64,000 nucleotides of DNA from positions 248,001 to 312,000 of the forward strand of contig NZ_JBFCVK010000006.1 of NCBI RefSeq assembly GCF_040712085.1, in the 5' to 3' direction. The DNA comes from Aquibaculum sediminis (GTDB lineage Bacteria > Pseudomonadota > Alphaproteobacteria > Kiloniellales > DSM-21159). Positions 7,524 to 15,348 of the stretch are shown here, in pieces. A program made the translations under genes and the position numbers. Every line of letters begins with the position of its first letter. Position 1 is the first letter of the stretch. The notes beneath the pieces were generated by a model, which saw only the letters and a list, made by a program, of their open reading frames with translations, did no database searches and was not told where the DNA came from.

Positions 7524-8465
7524 ATGAGCAATAAATTAAACAAAACTATCTCAAACAAAATACACACTGAGAAAGAGCCAAACCCTGTTTTTGACTTTCT
7601 CTATCATGATGTACGACGAGTCGCATCTTTTCTTTCTCAGTTCAATGATGCAGGACACTTAACCGGGGTAACCGTCGGCGACATAAATGAGGAAGCGAAG
7701 CACACTCATGGTTCTATAAAAGCATCTGGCAGCATTCCTGGCTTGGCTAAAGCCAACGGATCATACGGCGAGAACGAAAATTCACGAAACTCACATGAGC
7801 ATACAAGAGTATACGATCCTATATGGAGTAATGCTCGGTCCTTTCTAAATTATTTGGATTCGCATAATTTAATTGAACGGGACTTTGAAAATGCAAGGAT
7901 TGGCCAATTTTTTCTGACCTCGGGTAAATTAGAAATTACTGACCTGGATATGATTCGCCGCTCGATGGACCTACCATCGATCAAGAGAATTTTCAAAACA
8001 ATGCAGCCAAACGCACATAAAAATAGAAGCATGCGGCGCTCTTCCAAGGAAGACGCTTCCGACAACCAAACTGCGCACAATCGCGATATTGCATTTGAGC
8101 TTTTAACAATATTACCGCACGCCCTGTTAGGCCGCATATTTGCTAACAATGGTCAGGCTGTATGGTCTACGCTGGACAGACCTTCCCTTTTAACAAATTC
8201 AGAATATTTGCTTCTTAAGCACGGATCTTCGATAAGCGGAAAATGGAATATGCTTGGAATAATTGACGCGATTCCTGGCGCCTATGGCGATATCGACAAT
8301 GATAGCGATAGCCTCTATGGAATGAACAGCGCACACAATCAAGGGCAGGAACTCTTTGTAAGTGTTTTCAATTCTATTATACCTTTATCAAAACGCTTTC
8401 TAGGACGACCAGAATCATACCATGGAATGACCCCTTTGCTAATTTACCGAGAGGTCAGTGGATGA
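7524..8465 (+). CDS. AT-rich orphan gene, unknown function (possibly DUF6414-like)
   Basis: A 313-residue protein. The ATG at 7524 is chosen because GTGAG lies seven bases before it; an in-frame GTG at 7512 is the alternative. I do not recognise the protein with confidence. It opens with a polar segment, then VFDFLYHDVRRVASFLSQFN, followed by a Gly/Ser/Asn-rich stretch (SIKASGSIPGLAKANGSYG) and a helical segment with SFLNYLDSHNLIE. The tyrosine/aspartate plus SxLSQ opening and Gly-rich middle recall DUF6414-type proteins of phage and accessory islands, but that is a weak resemblance. No signal peptide or clear membrane segment. Base composition is foreign: sampled 60-base lines are about 20-47% GC, and AAA, AAT, ATA and AGA codons are common, unlike every neighbour. 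No transposase, integrase or att repeat flanks it. Confidence 0.75.
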   Translation: MSNKLNKTISNKIHTEKEPNPVFDFLYHDVRRVASFLSQFNDAGHLTGVTVGDINEEAKHTHGSIKASGSIPGLAKANGSYGENENSRNSHEHTRVYDPIWSNARSFLNYLDSHNLIERDFENARIGQFFLTSGKLEITDLDMIRRSMDLPSIKRIFKTMQPNAHKNRSMRRSSKEDASDNQTAHNRDIAFELLTILPHALLGRIFANNGQAVWSTLDRPSLLTNSEYLLLKHGSSISGKWNMLGIIDAIPGAYGDIDNDSDSLYGMNSAHNQGQELFVSVFNSIIPLSKRFLGRPESYHGMTPLLIYREVSG

Positions 8466-8508
8466 GTGCCTCTTAGTCGTCTGCAGCCGAAAACCCTGGC
8501 CCGCGTTC

Positions 8509-9324
8509 CTAAACCAGCGTCGCGAGCTCGGCGGAGATGCGGGCAACGGCGCGCTTGAGGTGGCCGATCTGCGCTTCGGCTGTTTGTGCATCGAAGCGGA
8601 AGGTCGGGACGCTGACGCTCACGCAGCCAACCGGTGTGCCCTCGCGGTCTCGGATCGCGGCCCCGAAGCAGCGGATCTCCGGCTCCTGCTCCTCGCGGTC
8701 CTCCGAATAGCCCTGCTGTGCCACCCGCTCCACCTCGCGCAGCAGGCCGGGCGCATCTGTGATGGAGTTAGGCGTGCGGCTGCGGAACTCGATTCGCTGC
8801 ACCAGAGCCTCGCGTGCTTCAGGGGACAGCGCGGCGAGATAGGCCTTGCCGACCGAGGTGGTGTGAAGATCCACATAGGTGCCGATGCGCGAGGTCATGC
8901 GCACCGTGTGCGGGCTTTCCAGCTTGTCGATGTAGACCATACCCAGGCCGCTCGGCACCGCCAGGTGCACGGTTTCGCCGGTGAGCCGGCGCAGTTCCTC
9001 CAGATGATCGTGCGCAGTGCTGCGCAGGTCCGAGTTCTCCCAGCTGCGCGAGGCCAGGCTGATCAGTCGGTAGCCAAGATGGAGCGTGCCGTCGGCGTGT
9101 TCGTTCAGCAGATCCTCTGCCTGCAGGGCCGAGACGAGCCGATAGACCGTGCCGCGCGGATAGGGCATCTGGCGCGCCAGGCCCGCCCGATCCAGCCGCC
9201 CCGGCTCGTCGGCCACGGCCTGGAGCACGGCCATGTACTTGGAAAAGGCCGCCGCCCCTTGCACCGCAGTCCCGCGCCGGGCGCCCCGCGCCTGTCCCTT
9301 TCCGCTGCCCTCGAACACCTCCAT
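8509..9324 (-). CDS. IclR-family transcriptional regulator
   Basis: A 271-residue regulator from the ATG at 9324, which follows GAGGTGG. The N-terminal winged helix contains YMAVLQAVADEPGRLDRAGLARQ and YPRGTVYRLVSALQ. The C-terminal effector domain shows VHLAVPSGLGMVYIDKLE, TTSVGKAYLAALS and the closing IRDREGTPVGCVSVSVP block of IclR proteins. It is divergent from the ABC importer at 9607, so it most likely controls that operon and possibly the SDR genes behind it. The ligand is unknown. The frame stays open for another 63 codons upstream, but that text is not IclR-like. Confidence 0.88.
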   Translation of the reverse strand: MEVFEGSGKGQARGARRGTAVQGAAAFSKYMAVLQAVADEPGRLDRAGLARQMPYPRGTVYRLVSALQAEDLLNEHADGTLHLGYRLISLASRSWENSDLRSTAHDHLEELRRLTGETVHLAVPSGLGMVYIDKLESPHTVRMTSRIGTYVDLHTTSVGKAYLAALSPEAREALVQRIEFRSRTPNSITDAPGLLREVERVAQQGYSEDREEQEPEIRCFGAAIRDREGTPVGCVSVSVPTFRFDAQTAEAQIGHLKRAVARISAELATLV

Positions 9325-9399
9325 CTGCGCCACCTCGTTTCCTGTCGACCGGGTCGCTTGTTCCTCGCGGTGGCCTTTCGGCCGGAAGCCCGGCAGCCT

Positions 9400-9419
9400 G
9401 GCTTGACGGCGGTCAAGCC
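9400..9419. promoter_or_regulatory. Perfect inverted repeat in the IclR/ABC intergenic region
   Basis: GGCTTGAC-GGCG-GTCAAGCC, an 8-4-8 palindrome. It includes TTGACG on the plus strand and TTGACC on the minus strand, so it may carry overlapping -35 boxes for the divergent genes or bind the IclR protein. Confidence 0.35.
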
Positions 9420-9442
9420 TGCGACAATACTTCTCCGCGAAA

Positions 9443-9471
9443 TGTGGGCAAATGTCCATAGTGTGGGCAAA
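9443..9471. promoter_or_regulatory. Paired direct repeats, candidate regulator site
   Basis: TGTGGGCAAA occurs twice (9443-9452 and 9462-9471), with starts 19 bases apart (about two helical turns). It lies between the IclR gene and the transporter it faces. Tandem sites on one helical face suit cooperative binding by a regulator such as IclR. This is inference. Confidence 0.4.
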
Positions 9472-9606
9472 CAAAGGTGGGTGAGTCGGTGATACCGTCC
9501 AGCCGCCGCCCAAGCAAGATGGTCAGGGAGGAGATCCTGGTGCAGGCCAGCCGCCGAAGGGCGCTTGTTCATTTTCACGCCTTGAGTGCAGGGCAGGACC
9601 GCAGCG

Positions 9607-10413
9607 ATGGCCGCTGATCAGGCCGCCGCCTTCCGGCCTGCTCCGTCGCGCGTGCGCCAAGCCCTGCGCTTCCTCTGGCCGCTGTTTGGCATGGTGGTGG
9701 TCTGGCAGGTGCTGGTCATGGCGCTGGACGTCAATCCGCGCGTCTTTCCCGATGTCCCCACGGTGCTCAGCGCCGGCTGGAAGACGATCATCGACGGCAC
9801 CCTCCTGACCCATGTGGGGGCGAGCCTGCTGCGGGTTTCGGTGGGCACGGTGCTGGCCATCGTCACCGCGGTGCCGCTGGGCATCGCCATGGGGGTCAGC
9901 CGCGGCGTCTCCACCTTCCTGACGCCGCCATTGCGGTTCTTTTCGGTGCTGGCCGGCATCGCCTGGATCCCCATCGCCACCCTCTGGTTCGGCTACGGCT
10001 TCGGGGCGATCACCTTCGTGATCTACAACGCCGTCTTCTTCGTGGTCACCTACAACACGCTGCTGGGCGTCTCGACGATTCCCATGCCTCTGCGTAACGC
10101 CGCGGCCTCCTTGGGCGCCGGGCGCTGGCAGATGCTCACCCAGGTGCTGCTGCCCGGCGCACTGCCCAACATCGTCACCGGCATCCGGACCGGCATGGGC
10201 TTCGCCTGGCGCGGCCTGATCGCGGCGGAGATGATCGCCACCAACACCGGGCTGGGCTACATGCTCTTCCTGGCGCGGGACTTCTATCGCACCGAGGTGA
10301 TCGTCTTCGCCATGATCGTCATCGGCATCATTTGGCTCCTGCTCGACCGCCTGCTGCTCGCGCCGCTTGAGCGCGCAACGGTCGAGCGCTGGGGAATGGT
10401 GCAACGCTCATGA
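9607..10413 (+). CDS. ABC importer permease, SsuC/TauC type (first)
   Basis: A 268-residue inner-membrane permease with about six hydrophobic segments. The family's cytoplasmic coupling loop is present as RNAAASLGAGRWQMLTQVLLPGALPNIVTGIRTG, the EAA motif that docks with the ATPase. The ATG at 9607 follows GGCAGG; an in-frame GTG 21 bases earlier has no ribosome site. It overlaps the second permease by four bases (ATGA). Relatives import nitrate, taurine, sulfonates and pyrimidine precursors; the solute here is unknown. Confidence 0.88.
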   Translation: MAADQAAAFRPAPSRVRQALRFLWPLFGMVVVWQVLVMALDVNPRVFPDVPTVLSAGWKTIIDGTLLTHVGASLLRVSVGTVLAIVTAVPLGIAMGVSRGVSTFLTPPLRFFSVLAGIAWIPIATLWFGYGFGAITFVIYNAVFFVVTYNTLLGVSTIPMPLRNAAASLGAGRWQMLTQVLLPGALPNIVTGIRTGMGFAWRGLIAAEMIATNTGLGYMLFLARDFYRTEVIVFAMIVIGIIWLLLDRLLLAPLERATVERWGMVQRS

Positions 10414-11216
10414 GGCCGCTGCAGACCCTCTGGGGTTACTACGTCCGCATGACGATCAAGTGGCCGGGCCTGGCCGCCCTGATCCCCTTCATTCCACTGA
10501 TCGCACTCTGGGCCTTTGTGGTCTGGCTCGAGCTCTTTCCGCGCGTCTTCCTGCCCGGCCCCGGTGATGTGCTCATCAAAGCCTGGGAGCTGCTCTACAA
10601 AGGCATCCTGCTGGATTATCTGGGCGACAGTGTGGTCCGGCTCGCCGTGGGTGCGGCCGCCGGCATGGCACTGGCCGTGCCTCTGGGCATCTTCATCGGC
10701 CTGAACCGCCGCGCCCATGAGGTCTCCTGGCCGATCCTGCTGTTCTTCCAGGCCATCGGCGATATTGCCTGGCTGCCGATCCTCTTGATCTGGTTCGGCT
10801 TCGGGTTGACCACCATGACCTTCGTCATCGTCTACACGGTGCTCTTCCCCGTGGTGCTGAACACCGTGCTGGGCATCCGTTCGGTCAACCCCGAGCTCAG
10901 GCGCGCGGCCCAGAGCCTGGGCGCCTCGCGGCCCCGGATCCTCTTCGAGGTCACGCTGCCCGGCGCGCTGCCCAACATCATCACCGGCCTGCGCAACGGC
11001 CTGGGCTACGGCTGGCGCGCTCTCATCGCCGCCGAAATCATCGTCGGTACGAGCGGCATCGGTTTCCTCATGTTCGACGCGCGGCGCGCCGGCTCGGTCG
11101 AGGAAATCGTCGTCGGCATGATCGTGCTCGGCATCCTCTGGTACATTGTCGATAGCTGGATCCTCGCGCCCATAGAGCGCGCGACCGGCCAACGCTGGGG
11201 TTTGGTCTCGTCATGA
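10410..11216 (+). CDS. ABC importer permease, SsuC/TauC type (second)
   Basis: A 268-residue permease of the same family as its upstream neighbour, with EAA-loop text RRAAQSLGASRPRILFEVTLPGALPNI. Two distinct permeases suggest a heterodimeric channel. It overlaps both the preceding permease and the following ATPase by four bases, implying translational coupling and fixed stoichiometry. Confidence 0.88.
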   Translation: MRPLQTLWGYYVRMTIKWPGLAALIPFIPLIALWAFVVWLELFPRVFLPGPGDVLIKAWELLYKGILLDYLGDSVVRLAVGAAAGMALAVPLGIFIGLNRRAHEVSWPILLFFQAIGDIAWLPILLIWFGFGLTTMTFVIVYTVLFPVVLNTVLGIRSVNPELRRAAQSLGASRPRILFEVTLPGALPNIITGLRNGLGYGWRALIAAEIIVGTSGIGFLMFDARRAGSVEEIVVGMIVLGILWYIVDSWILAPIERATGQRWGLVSS

Positions 11217-11971
11217 AAAGTCTGGTCCTCGAACATCTCGCCAAGACCTACTTCGACCCCTACCGCGGCACGCAGGTCGAGGCGATCAAGGACCTCTCCC
11301 TCACGGTGGAGGAAGGGGACTTCGTGGCTGTGGTGGGTCCTTCCGGCTGCGGCAAGACCACGGTGCTCAACATGATCGCCGGCTTCGTGCCCAAGACCGG
11401 GGGGCGCATCCTGGTCGACGGCCGGGAGGTCTCCGGCCCGGGGCCCGATCGCGGCGTGGTCTTCCAGTCCTTTGCGCTTTTCCCCTGGAAAACCGTGCGC
11501 GAGAACGTGGCTTTCGGTCCGAAGATGCGCGGCGTCGGCAAGGCCGAGCGGGCGCGCATCGCCGACGAGTACCTGGAGATGGCCGGCCTGTCGCACGCCG
11601 CCGACCGCTATCCCAATGAGCTCTCCGGCGGCATGCAGCAGCGCGTCGGCGTGGTGCGCGCGCTGGCCAACAATCCCGATGTGCTGTTGATGGACGAGCC
11701 CTTCGCCAGCGTCGATGCGCAAACCCGCATGACGCTGCAGGAAGAGCTCACCCGCATCTGGGAGGAGCGGCGGCCGACGGTGGTCTTCATCACCCACGAC
11801 GTGGGCGAGGCCGTCTTCCTGGCCAACAAGGTGGTCGTCCTCGCCCAAGGCAACCTGCTGGCCGAGGTGGACATCTCCCTGCCGCGTCCACGGGTCTGGG
11901 ACAGCCTCGTCCACGACAATGACTTCAAGGACCTCTCGAACCAGGTCCTGCAGTTGGTGCGCTCGGCATGA
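11213..11971 (+). CDS. ABC importer ATPase, SsuB/TauB type
   Basis: A 252-residue nucleotide-binding subunit. Walker A is GPSGCGKTT, the Q-loop is VVFQSFALFPWKTV, the signature is NELSGGMQQRVGVVRAL, Walker B is VLLMDEPFASVD and the H-loop is VVFITHDVGEAVFL. The FPWKTVREN segment is typical of the nitrate/sulfonate/taurine subfamily. It powers the two permeases and overlaps its neighbours by four bases on each side. Confidence 0.92.
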   Translation: MKSLVLEHLAKTYFDPYRGTQVEAIKDLSLTVEEGDFVAVVGPSGCGKTTVLNMIAGFVPKTGGRILVDGREVSGPGPDRGVVFQSFALFPWKTVRENVAFGPKMRGVGKAERARIADEYLEMAGLSHAADRYPNELSGGMQQRVGVVRALANNPDVLLMDEPFASVDAQTRMTLQEELTRIWEERRPTVVFITHDVGEAVFLANKVVVLAQGNLLAEVDISLPRPRVWDSLVHDNDFKDLSNQVLQLVRSA

Positions 11972-12300
11972 AGCTGCTGCGCGCAGCCCTGGCCACCACC
12001 CGCGGCAAGGTCATCCTTGTCGTGCTGGTGGCGACAGCCATCTTTCAAACCTGGCTCTATCTGGCGGCCCCCGGGAAGATCGCCCCTGGCGTTCCCGACG
12101 ACCGCCGGCGCGTCGACGTACTCGTGACCCTGCCCTTCCCCCCGGAGCGCTTCCACATCGGAAAGCTCCAGGAACACGGCCGGGTCTCGGGTACCAAGGA
12201 GAACTCCGTGCAGGTGCGCGGAGTCAATAGAGCGGACCTCACCTCACTCGCACGCCCCTTCTGGGTCGTGGAGGTGGCGCCGCTCGATACGGGAGGATAA
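11968..12300 (+). CDS. Small membrane-anchored protein inside the ABC operon, unknown function
   Basis: A 110-residue protein I do not recognise. A hydrophobic helix at about residues 14-33 (GKVILVVLVATAIFQTWLYL) is followed by a polar domain rich in charged residues, including TLPFPPERFHIGKLQEHGR, and no cysteines. It overlaps the ATPase gene by four bases and ends two bases before the binding-protein gene, so it is translated as a real part of the operon. The topology predicts an N-terminal anchor with the domain on the periplasmic side. A docking or accessory role for the importer is possible but unproved. Confidence 0.7.
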   Translation: MKLLRAALATTRGKVILVVLVATAIFQTWLYLAAPGKIAPGVPDDRRRVDVLVTLPFPPERFHIGKLQEHGRVSGTKENSVQVRGVNRADLTSLARPFWVVEVAPLDTGG

Positions 12301-12302
12301 GG

Positions 12303-13367
12303 ATGATCAAGAAAATTGCCCTTGCCGCCGGGTTGGCAGTCACCCTGCCACTCGCGGCCAACGCGCAGGATGACGACCTCATCCCGCTCAACGCCGGCAT
12401 GGTTTCCGGCATTGACCAGCTCGGCCTGCCCATCGCCCTGGAGCAGGGCTTCTTCGAGAAGCACGGCCTCGACGTGCACATCGCCAACCCCTATGCGACC
12501 GGCGTCGACTCCCTCAACGCCCTGCAGTCAGGTGAGGTGGACACGGTCCAGGTCGGCGTGCCCATGATCGGCGCCGTGGTGCGCGGCATGGATCTGGTGG
12601 CGCTCGGCAACTACAGCGGCAACGCCGCGCAGCTTGGTTCCGACACCACCATGGCCCTCGCCGCGGCCGAAGGCTCCGGCATCGACGGCGACGACCTCTC
12701 CACCCTGGAAGGCAAGCGCGTCGCGGCCTCCTTCGGCACCATCAACCATCTCTATGTCCTGGCCCTGATCGAGGCCGGTGGCCTGGAGGTGAGCGACGTC
12801 AATCTCGTCAACACCCCGCCGCCCGACATGACGGTGGCTCTGCTCGCCGACGGCATCGATGCCTTCGTGGGCTGGGATCCCTGGCCGATCATGGCGCAGA
12901 CGGACGTGCCCGGCGCCTATGAGGTCGTACGCGGCGGCAACTACATCTCCTACGTCGGCTTCAATGTCGCCATGCGCGATTGGGTGAGCGAGAACGGCGA
13001 GACGGTCGAAAAGTACCTGGCCGCCCTCTCCGAGGCCGATCAGTGGATGCGTGCCAATCCTGAGGATGCCGCCCAGGTGGCGACCCGCTGGATCCCCGGC
13101 CTCGACATCGAGGTGGCCGAGGAAGCCATGGGCTACAACATTCAGCAGGCTGACCGCCGGCTCTCCGCCAACAACTACGCGGCGCTGCATGCCGCGGTCG
13201 ACACCCTGCATCGCCTGGGCTTCATCGACGACACCTTCGACGTCAATGAGCACATCGATTCGACCCACATCGTGAAGGTGATGGAAGAGCAGCCGGACCT
13301 CTTCTCCGATCTGCCGGCCATCCCGGAAGACGCTAGAATCACGGACGGCTATCACTTCGAGCCGTGA
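12303..13367 (+). CDS. Periplasmic substrate-binding protein of the ABC importer (NMT1/SsuA-like)
   Basis: A 354-residue exported protein. A signal peptide (MIKKIALAAGLAVTLPLAANAQ) ends with an ANA-Q cleavage site. The mature part begins with NAGMVSGIDQLGLPIALEQGFFEKHGLDV, typical of NMT1/THI5-like and SsuA/TauA binding proteins. Further family text is VRGMDLVALGNYSGN and DAFVGWDPWPIMAQTD. A strong GGGAGGATAAGG precedes the ATG. It closes the operon and is followed by a strong terminator. The ligand is unknown; the downstream SDR genes suggest an alcohol, ketone or aldehyde that is then oxidised or reduced. Confidence 0.88.
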   Translation: MIKKIALAAGLAVTLPLAANAQDDDLIPLNAGMVSGIDQLGLPIALEQGFFEKHGLDVHIANPYATGVDSLNALQSGEVDTVQVGVPMIGAVVRGMDLVALGNYSGNAAQLGSDTTMALAAAEGSGIDGDDLSTLEGKRVAASFGTINHLYVLALIEAGGLEVSDVNLVNTPPPDMTVALLADGIDAFVGWDPWPIMAQTDVPGAYEVVRGGNYISYVGFNVAMRDWVSENGETVEKYLAALSEADQWMRANPEDAAQVATRWIPGLDIEVAEEAMGYNIQQADRRLSANNYAALHAAVDTLHRLGFIDDTFDVNEHIDSTHIVKVMEEQPDLFSDLPAIPEDARITDGYHFEP

Positions 13368-13384
13368 GTTAGGTCGTGCTTTGC

Positions 13385-13420
13385 GGTCCCGCCGTCATTG
13401 CGACGGCGGGACCCTTCTTT
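13385..13420 (+). terminator. Rho-independent terminator of the ABC operon
   Basis: A perfect 12-base stem, GGTCCCGCCGTC (13385-13396) with GACGGCGGGACC (13402-13413), has a five-base loop and is followed by CTTCTTTT. It is placed 17 bases after the binding-protein stop. Confidence 0.85.
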
Positions 13421-13452
13421 TCCGCACCACCGCCTTCTAAGGGTTTCAGATT

Positions 13453-13548
13453 GAACGCGTGAATCCGGTCTAACACTAAAGAGATAGTGCAGATTCACGC
13501 GTTCCACTTGGATCGCGAAGCGATTCCAGTGGAACGCGATCTGCACTA
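13453..13548. repeat. Compact nested-palindrome element (REP-like)
   Basis: Three interleaved inverted repeats lie within 96 bases. First, GAACGCGTGAATC (13453-13465) pairs perfectly with 13492-13504 and encloses CACTA/TAGTG. Second, 13499-13516 pairs with 13520-13537 (16 of 18 bases, three-base loop), containing GCGTTCCACT and AGTGGAACGC. Third, TAGTGCAGAT (13485-13494) pairs perfectly with ATCTGCACTA (13539-13548). The pairings are mutually exclusive, so the element could switch folds. It lies between the ABC terminator and the SDR gene. It resembles extragenic palindromes in design; I saw no second copy in this window. Confidence 0.7.
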
Positions 13549-13593
13549 AAATCCGACGAACGGCAGCACCACAAAGTCGAGGAGCAAGACAAG

Positions 13594-14376
13594 ATGGATC
13601 TGGGAATCAAGGGAAAGACGGCAATCGTCTGCGGCGGCTCCAAGGGGCTGGGCCGTGGTTCGGCCGAGAAGCTGGCCGAGGCCGGCGTCAATCTGGTCCT
13701 GAACGCCCGCAGCGAAGGGCCACTGAATGAAGCCGCCGAGGCCATCGCATCTCATCACGGCGTGAGCGTCACCCCCGTGGCCGCCGACGTCACCACCCCC
13801 GAGGGACGCGGGAAGCTGCTGGAAGCCGCGCCCGCGCCGGACATCGTCATCACCAACGCCGGTGGCCCGCCGCCGGGGATGTGGCACGACTGGGGTGAGG
13901 AGGAGTGGCAGAACGCGCTGCGCGCCAACATGCTCTCCCCGATCCACCTGATCACCGCGGTGCTGCCGGGCATGATCGAGCGACGCTGGGGCCGCATCGT
14001 CAACATCACCTCCGGCTCGGTGAAAGCCCCGATCCCGGCCCTGGGCCTCTCGGGCGCGGCACGCAGCGGGCTCACCGGCTTTGTCGCCGGCACCGCCCGC
14101 CAGGTCGCCCAGTACGGCGTGACGATCAACAACCTGCTGCCAGGCCAGCATGAGACGGCGCGCATCGAAGCCCTCATCAACAACACGGCCAAGTCCAAAA
14201 ACATCTCGGTCGAGGAAGCCCGGGCCCAGGCCCAGTCGGCCAACCCCACCGGCCGCTTCGGCACCACGGAGGAATTCGGCGCCACCTGTGCCTTCCTCTG
14301 CAGCGCCTATGCCGGCTACGTCGTGGGGCAGAACTGGCTCCTGGACGGCGGCGCCTTCAACTCGACGCTGGGCTGA
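13594..14376 (+). CDS. SDR-family oxidoreductase lacking the YxxxK catalytic pair
   Basis: A 260-residue Rossmann-fold protein. The cofactor motif is CGGSKGLGRGSAEKLAEAG (TGxxxGxG type), and NAGGPPPGMWHDW follows the usual NNAG position. Where classical SDRs have YxASK, this protein reads LGLSGAARSGLTGF: the tyrosine is replaced by leucine and the lysine by alanine, with an arginine one position on. A SerGlySer remains upstream. Such atypical SDRs are known but their chemistry is poorly defined. The start follows GAGGAG. It sits between a likely REP-like element and a classical SDR gene. Confidence 0.85.
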   Translation: MDLGIKGKTAIVCGGSKGLGRGSAEKLAEAGVNLVLNARSEGPLNEAAEAIASHHGVSVTPVAADVTTPEGRGKLLEAAPAPDIVITNAGGPPPGMWHDWGEEEWQNALRANMLSPIHLITAVLPGMIERRWGRIVNITSGSVKAPIPALGLSGAARSGLTGFVAGTARQVAQYGVTINNLLPGQHETARIEALINNTAKSKNISVEEARAQAQSANPTGRFGTTEEFGATCAFLCSAYAGYVVGQNWLLDGGAFNSTLG

Positions 14377-14420
14377 GCCTTCGCGGGCGCGGCCCTTTCA
14401 CAAACACTCACACACCCATT

Positions 14421-14453
14421 GCGGGGCGCAGGCCTGGGTCTGCGCCCCGCTTT
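14421..14453 (+). terminator. Terminator between the two SDR genes
   Basis: A perfect 11-base stem, GCGGGGCGCAG (14421-14431) with CTGCGCCCCGC (14440-14450), has an eight-base loop followed by only TTT. It would end or attenuate the first SDR transcript and suggests the second SDR has its own promoter or depends on read-through. Confidence 0.55.
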
Positions 14454-14471
14454 GCATCGACGAGGACAGGA

Positions 14472-15209
14472 ATGGCAGTCGAAAGCCAGCAGGTACGCTA
14501 TGACTTCACCGGTCGCACGGCGGTCGTAACCGGCGGAAGCAACGGCATTGGTGCCGCCATCGCGGCCGCATTGTCGCAGAGCGGCGCGGAAGTGGTGGTC
14601 TGGGATCGCGCGGCACGCTCCGACGGCCGCAACGCCTTCACCGTGGACGTCACCCAGCCCGGATCGATCACCGAGGCACTCGACGCCACCCTGGCCAGTC
14701 ATGGCCGGGTGGACATGCTGGTCAACAACGCCGGATACGCCGGCCCGACCATGCCGCTGGAGGACTATCCGCCCCGGGAATGGCGCAACCTCATCGAGGT
14801 CAATCTCATCGGCGTGTTCAACGTCTGCCAGGCCGTGGTCCCCCATCTTCGCCGCAGCGACCAGGGTCGTATCGTCAACATCGCCTCCCTGGCGGGCAAG
14901 GAAGGCACCCCCAACGCCTCTGCCTACAGCGCGGCCAAGGCCGGTGTCATCGCGCTTACCAAGTCGCTCGGCAAGGAACTGGCGGACAGCGGCGTGCTGG
15001 CCAATGTCATCGCCCCGGCCGCCGTCGACACGCCGCTGCTGCAACAGATGTCCGCAGAGCACGTAGAAACGATGATCCGCAAGAGTCCCATGGGTCGGCT
15101 GGGCAGCGTCGAGGAGGTCGCCCGCCTCGTGCTCTGGCTGTGCAGCCGGGACTGCAGTTTCAGCACCGGCGGCGTGTTTGACCTCTCCGGGGGGCGTGCC
15201 ACCTACTGA
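14472..15209 (+). CDS. Classical SDR-family dehydrogenase
   Basis: A 245-residue NAD(P)-dependent oxidoreductase. The cofactor motif is VVTGGSNGIGAAIA, the structural motif is NNAGYAGP, and the catalytic triad is Ser in IVNIASLAG with YSAAK downstream. It resembles 3-oxoacyl-ACP reductase/sugar-alcohol dehydrogenase-type SDRs, but the substrate cannot be fixed. The asparagine-type end of beta-2 (VWDRAARSDG) mildly favours NAD. The start follows GAGGACAGG. A link to the IclR/ABC locus upstream is inference from proximity. Confidence 0.85.
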   Translation: MAVESQQVRYDFTGRTAVVTGGSNGIGAAIAAALSQSGAEVVVWDRAARSDGRNAFTVDVTQPGSITEALDATLASHGRVDMLVNNAGYAGPTMPLEDYPPREWRNLIEVNLIGVFNVCQAVVPHLRRSDQGRIVNIASLAGKEGTPNASAYSAAKAGVIALTKSLGKELADSGVLANVIAPAAVDTPLLQQMSAEHVETMIRKSPMGRLGSVEEVARLVLWLCSRDCSFSTGGVFDLSGGRATY

Positions 15210-15348
15210 TACTCCCGCAACGATAGGCCCGTTATCGCTTGTGCTGCGTCAAACCATGGCCACATCCTTGGTGGTACATTGACAATCGTCACGAATACCC
15301 GGCTTCCGGAAGCCGGACCTCCTATCACAAGTCAGGGGAGCACCGACC

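Noticed and set aside
7465..8451. ACCGAG repeated at both edges of the AT-rich segment as a possible target-site duplication
   Set aside because: Only six bases, the positions do not match the composition boundaries exactly, and such a match is expected by chance.
15270..15310. TTGACA at 15279 as the katA promoter
   Set aside because: No acceptable -10 hexamer lies 16-18 bases downstream, so I could not support a promoter.
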